Source: Oscillibacter valericigenes (GTDB taxonomy: Bacteria; Bacillota; Clostridia; Oscillospirales; Oscillospiraceae). From it: 64,000 nucleotides of DNA. The stretch is from the NCBI RefSeq assembly GCF_016902445.1, contig NZ_JACSNX010000006.1, positions 1 through 64,000 of the forward strand, read 5' to 3'. How positions within the stretch are numbered: the stretch's first letter is position 1; each line of letters begins with the position of its first letter. Positions 62,856 to 64,000 of the stretch are shown piece by piece. Below the pieces are notes generated by a model that worked only from the letters and a program-made list of their open reading frames with translations, ran no database searches and had not been told where the DNA came from. The position numbers and the translations under genes are program-made.

Positions 62856-63521
62856 TCACGCCCTGTCGTCCTGCAGTCTCCGCAGCTTCTCCTCGTCCAG
62901 GAGCTGCACCATGCCCCGGGAGAGCCGCACCATGCCCTCGCTCTGGAAATAGCGCAGCATGCGGGTGACCACCTCCCGGTGGGAGCCCAGGTGGTTGGCG
63001 ATGGTCTCATGGGTGATCTTCAGGGCACTGGTCCCCTCGATGGCGGCCTCCTCCAGCAGGAAGGCCGCCAGCCGCTTGTCCATGCTCTTCCACATGACCT
63101 GTTCCATCAGCCACATGACCTCTGAAAACCGGCTGGCCATCAGCTCGTTGGTGTAATTGGCCACCGGCGCGGACACCTCCATGAGGCTCTGGTAGACCTC
63201 CGGGGAGATGACCCAGATCTCCGTGTCCTTCTCCGCCTCGATGGTGACCTCAAACTGGATGGAGCGCATGATGCAGGACGCGGAGAGAAGGCACAGATCC
63301 CTGTCGAACAGGCGGTAGATGGTGATCTCCCGCCCCTCGTCAGAGAGGATATAGGCCCGGAGCTGTCCCGACTTCACCAGAAGGAGCCCCGTGCAGTCCG
63401 CGTTTCCGTTGTGAAGGATCGTTCCCTTCCCGACGCTCCGAAACGCCAGATTGCCGAGGATGCGCGCCTGCTGGTCCGCATCCAGCCGGTCCCAGATGGG
63501 AAAACAGTCCTGAAAGGTCAT
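62856..63521 (-). CDS. Crp/Fnr family transcriptional regulator
   Basis: 221 residues: cyclic-nucleotide-binding-type beta barrel (about 15-120), dimer helix and C-terminal HTH (THETIANHLGSHREVVTRML, part quoted). No N-terminal Fnr-type cysteine cluster; scattered cysteines (C6, C43, C76, C83). The effector is therefore unknown. Converges with the ferredoxin operon and diverges from thioredoxin. Confidence 0.92.
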   Translation of the reverse strand: MTFQDCFPIWDRLDADQQARILGNLAFRSVGKGTILHNGNADCTGLLLVKSGQLRAYILSDEGREITIYRLFDRDLCLLSASCIMRSIQFEVTIEAEKDTEIWVISPEVYQSLMEVSAPVANYTNELMASRFSEVMWLMEQVMWKSMDKRLAAFLLEEAAIEGTSALKITHETIANHLGSHREVVTRMLRYFQSEGMVRLSRGMVQLLDEEKLRRLQDDRA

Positions 63522-63547
63522 CCTATGTCCCTCCTCATCGTCTTCTC

Positions 63548-63576
63548 AGTATAGTGGACGGGGCTTTTGCTGTCAA
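63548..63576 (-). promoter_or_regulatory. consensus promoter of the Crp/Fnr gene
   Basis: On the minus strand TTGACA (63571-63576), 17 bp, TATACT (63548-63553). Confidence 0.88.
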
Positions 63577-63604
63577 CCGCCCTGTCGGCGGACGGCCCCG
63601 GATC

Positions 63605-63648
63605 TTCTGTGATGTCATCACAGAAAAAAACAGACTTTGGGTTATACT
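63605..63648 (+). promoter_or_regulatory. Crp/Fnr-type site and promoter of thioredoxin
   Basis: A 21-bp perfect palindrome (63605-63625, core TGTGATGTCATCACA) precedes TATACT (63643-63648), with no good -35. Centre-to-start distance is about 40 bp, almost as at the ferredoxin operon. Confidence 0.7.
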
Positions 63649-63679
63649 AAGGTCAAACACAAGAAAGGAGCTGACCAGC

Positions 63680-64000
63680 ATGGCGGCTATCAATATCAAT
63701 CAGGAACAATTTCAGCAGATGACGGACAGCGGCAGACCTGTCCTGGTGGATTTCTGGGCTCCCTGGTGCGGCTACTGCCGCCGGATCGGGCCCGCGTATG
63801 AGAAGGTCGCGGACGAATACGGCGACCAGCTCACCGTTGCAAAGATCAACATCGACGAGGAGGCCGCGCTGGCCGAGGCGGAGCAGATCGAGGTGATCCC
63901 CACCCTGGTCCTGTACCGGGACGGAAAGGCCGTGGACTCCATCGTCAACCCCGAATCCAAAGCAGCCATCGAGCAATTCATCCGGGAGGCCCTGGCAAAG
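63680..64000 (+). CDS. thioredoxin (cut by window edge)
   Basis: 107 codons without a stop before the window ends. Active site WCGYC (about 29-33, in DFWAPWCGYCRR) and the cis-proline region IEVIPTLVLYRDGK. The ATG at 63680 is preceded by AAAGGAG. The protein appears almost complete. Confidence 0.92.
   Translation, partial: MAAININQEQFQQMTDSGRPVLVDFWAPWCGYCRRIGPAYEKVADEYGDQLTVAKINIDEEAALAEAEQIEVIPTLVLYRDGKAVDSIVNPESKAAIEQFIREALAK

Overview
The window is GC-rich chromosomal DNA from an anaerobic, spore-forming Firmicute, most likely a gut-type member of the Oscillospiraceae (Flavonifractor/Lawsonibacter/Dysosmobacter-like; family level is inference). The evidence is a complete spoIIIAA-AH operon, spoIIM-xerD, a V-type ATPase, asparagine synthetase AsnA, FprA flavodiiron protein, WhiA/YvcK/RapZ and HPr kinase, together with many SD-led TTG/GTG starts.

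Layout. 1-846: no gene; a REP-like inverted repeat and hairpins. 847-4856 (minus): spoIIM-xerD, then tgt-yajC-TIGR04086-type membrane protein. 5062-13742 (minus): Asp23/Gls24 protein, nusB, xseA, xseB, ispA, then a roughly 660-nt gene-free structured segment that I read as the OLE RNA, its membrane partner oapA, dxs, tlyA, nadK, argR. 13857-18495 (minus): spoIIIAH to spoIIIAA. 18696-20175 (plus): an XRE regulator and three related small membrane proteins, one frameshifted. 20223-22030: a Cys-rich protein, a DUF4364 protein and a small membrane protein. 22157-31913 (minus): dnaE, a C_GCAxxG_C_C protein, whiA, yvcK, rapZ, murB, a ROK kinase and hprK. 32245-36708 (plus): crcB, rpmB, a GNAT protein, gltX, a SpoIIM-like protein, asnA. 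36836-47199 (minus): fprA and the V-ATPase operon (G/H-I-K-E-C-F-A-B-D), whose two long internal gaps are filled with consecutive hairpins; subunit K has the Na+-binding residue set. 47634-48278: a DivIVA-like coiled-coil protein.

48436-56747: an 8.2-kb integrative element sits in the 3' half of a tRNA-Arg(ACG) gene, bounded by identical 50-bp repeats. It encodes a tyrosine integrase with an inserted XRE-like HTH, an Arc-type repressor with three palindromic operators, a sigma factor, a PD-(D/E)XK nuclease, a prim-pol/SF3 helicase and an excisionase-like protein, but no capsid, packaging or conjugation genes. It therefore resembles a phage satellite or a small replicating integrative element.

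56872-60359 (minus): a compact operon in which an ACGX-repeat (C-x3-D) peptide gene, frameshifted by one base here, is followed by its radical SAM/SPASM maturase, a membrane-anchored FMN-oxidase-like protein, a nitroreductase and a class-M-like sirtuin. A divergent HxlR regulator shares the control region. 61029-64000: a probable PD-(D/E)XK protein, a ferredoxin/4Fe-4S membrane protein pair, a Crp/Fnr regulator and a thioredoxin cut by the window edge. Crp-type palindromes about 41 bp upstream of the ferredoxin and thioredoxin start points suggest a small redox regulon.

The strongest items for follow-up are the OLE RNA/OapA locus, the ACGX peptide operon with its sirtuin, the tRNA-Arg satellite and the hairpin arrays in the V-ATPase operon.
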